From NCBI GenBank assembly GCA_932294295.1, contig OW028573.1:4878001-4942000 (forward strand): 64,000 bases of DNA, in the 5' to 3' direction. The translations under genes and the position numbers were made by a program. This document shows positions 63,308 through 64,000 of this stretch, in pieces (position 1 is the first letter of the stretch; each line of letters starts with the position of its first letter). Origin of the DNA: Alitta virens (lineage: Eukaryota > Annelida > Polychaeta > Phyllodocida > Nereididae). The notes under the pieces are model-generated. The model saw only the letters and a list, made by a program, of their open reading frames with translations, searched no databases and was not told where the DNA came from.

Positions 63308-64000
63308 ACATACAGTTGCAGACAAAAGTATTCATACAGGTGACCAGTTTGATAATTTCGGGAATTAACAATAGATGTCAATTGAGCAGGATTATCAATA
63401 CCTGTCACGTAGGAGCTCCTGAGAATGTAGTAACATCGGCACCATATTATGATGAATCAGCCTTTACTATTATGTACCAAATGAATTTATTTGTTATTAT
63501 CCTTGGACAAACAGTATTCATAGTGCATGGTAGATGTTGCTATTTTCCAGGTTTCAAGATTACTTCCTTTTTTTTTTTTTTTTGTTGGAGTGGAATCAGG
63601 TTCAGAATTCAATAAACATGACTTTACGATTCAAGCGGTACATTGACAGCCCTCTTTCACCTATTTTGTATGAGATATTAGACTTGGAAGATGGAGATAT
63701 AAGAGGATGAAGTGATACAGAAAGTAAATCATTATTTGGCTCAATAGCCAAAGGAAACCTCATGAAAAAGACCTGCAAGGAGATGGGAATGCCCAGAAGC
63801 ACCATATCCTCCATTGAGACTTAGTTAAAAACAAAGATATTTACTCTAACAGCTTTAAAGGTGCATCACACTTAGCAGATCAATGCAATTGATGAACACT
63901 CACTTGTCAAAAATGTGTACAAGAGCTCAAATGCATGTTAAGGGACTTAACAACAGATCTCTTTACAGCTGGAGTCTTATCTAATGCTGGTACCAATTAT
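63308..64000 (+). mobile_element. Tc1/mariner element, left end and decayed transposase start (runs off window)
   Basis: Starts near ACAGTTGCAGACAAAAGTAT followed by TCATAC, the consensus style of Tc1 terminal repeats. About 400 bases on, broken frames give TCKEMGMPRSTISSIE, the second helix-turn-helix of a Tc1 transposase DNA-binding domain, then DEHSLVKNV. Stop codons interrupt it. The catalytic domain and right repeat would lie beyond base 64000. Confidence 0.6.

Overview
This is a metazoan nuclear genome window: AT-rich, intron-dense, with standard GT/AG splice sites. It carries eight protein-coding genes and many transposons. The gene complement (RNF17-like Tudor protein, KPNA1/5/6-type importin alpha, MIX23, FAM162, MERIT40/BABAM1, PM20D2, STK33 and an FMRFamide-receptor-like GPCR) together with DIRS, Helentron-like, Tc1 and CR1-like elements points to a marine invertebrate, either a lophotrochozoan such as a mollusc or an invertebrate deuterostome. 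The phylum cannot be fixed from the sequence alone. I built all gene models by eye from splice sites and reading-frame phase, and each complete model closes in frame.

Layout. About 1-25.4 kb, + strand: a 42-exon RNF17/TDRD4-like germline gene whose first exons lie upstream of the window. It encodes a RING tail, B-boxes, a coiled coil and five extended Tudor domains. An OTU cysteine-protease domain sits in one exon inserted inside the fourth Tudor module. One intron holds a decayed 5.3 kb DIRS retrotransposon; others hold SINEs, Helentron-like elements and a TTAA-flanked MITE. 25.4-28.6 kb: convergent intergenic/UTR sequence. 28.6-32.4 kb, - strand: importin alpha. 34.5-36.4 kb, +: MIX23. 37.0-37.9 kb, -: FAM162-like. 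38.2-42.0 kb, +: BABAM1/MERIT40. 42.4-46.5 kb, -: PM20D2-type M20 peptidase with a duplicated, mutually exclusive exon pair. 47.1-56.9 kb, +: STK33-like kinase. 57.2-58.3 kb, -: single-coding-exon GPCR. 58.4-64 kb: transposon graveyard, with a fold-back element split by a CR1-like LINE that is itself split by a second LINE, and the start of a decayed Tc1 element.

From importin alpha to STK33 the genes are compact and alternate in strand. There are probable shared promoters (FAM162/BABAM1, PM20D2/STK33) and abutting 3' ends (BABAM1/PM20D2). The KPNA-MIX23-FAM162 neighbourhood matches the human 3q21 cluster KPNA1-FAM162A-CCDC58(MIX23) as I recall it, which suggests old bilaterian linkage. The most interesting items are the symmetric OTU cassette exon nested inside a Tudor domain and the mutually exclusive exon pair covering part of the PM20D2 catalytic domain.
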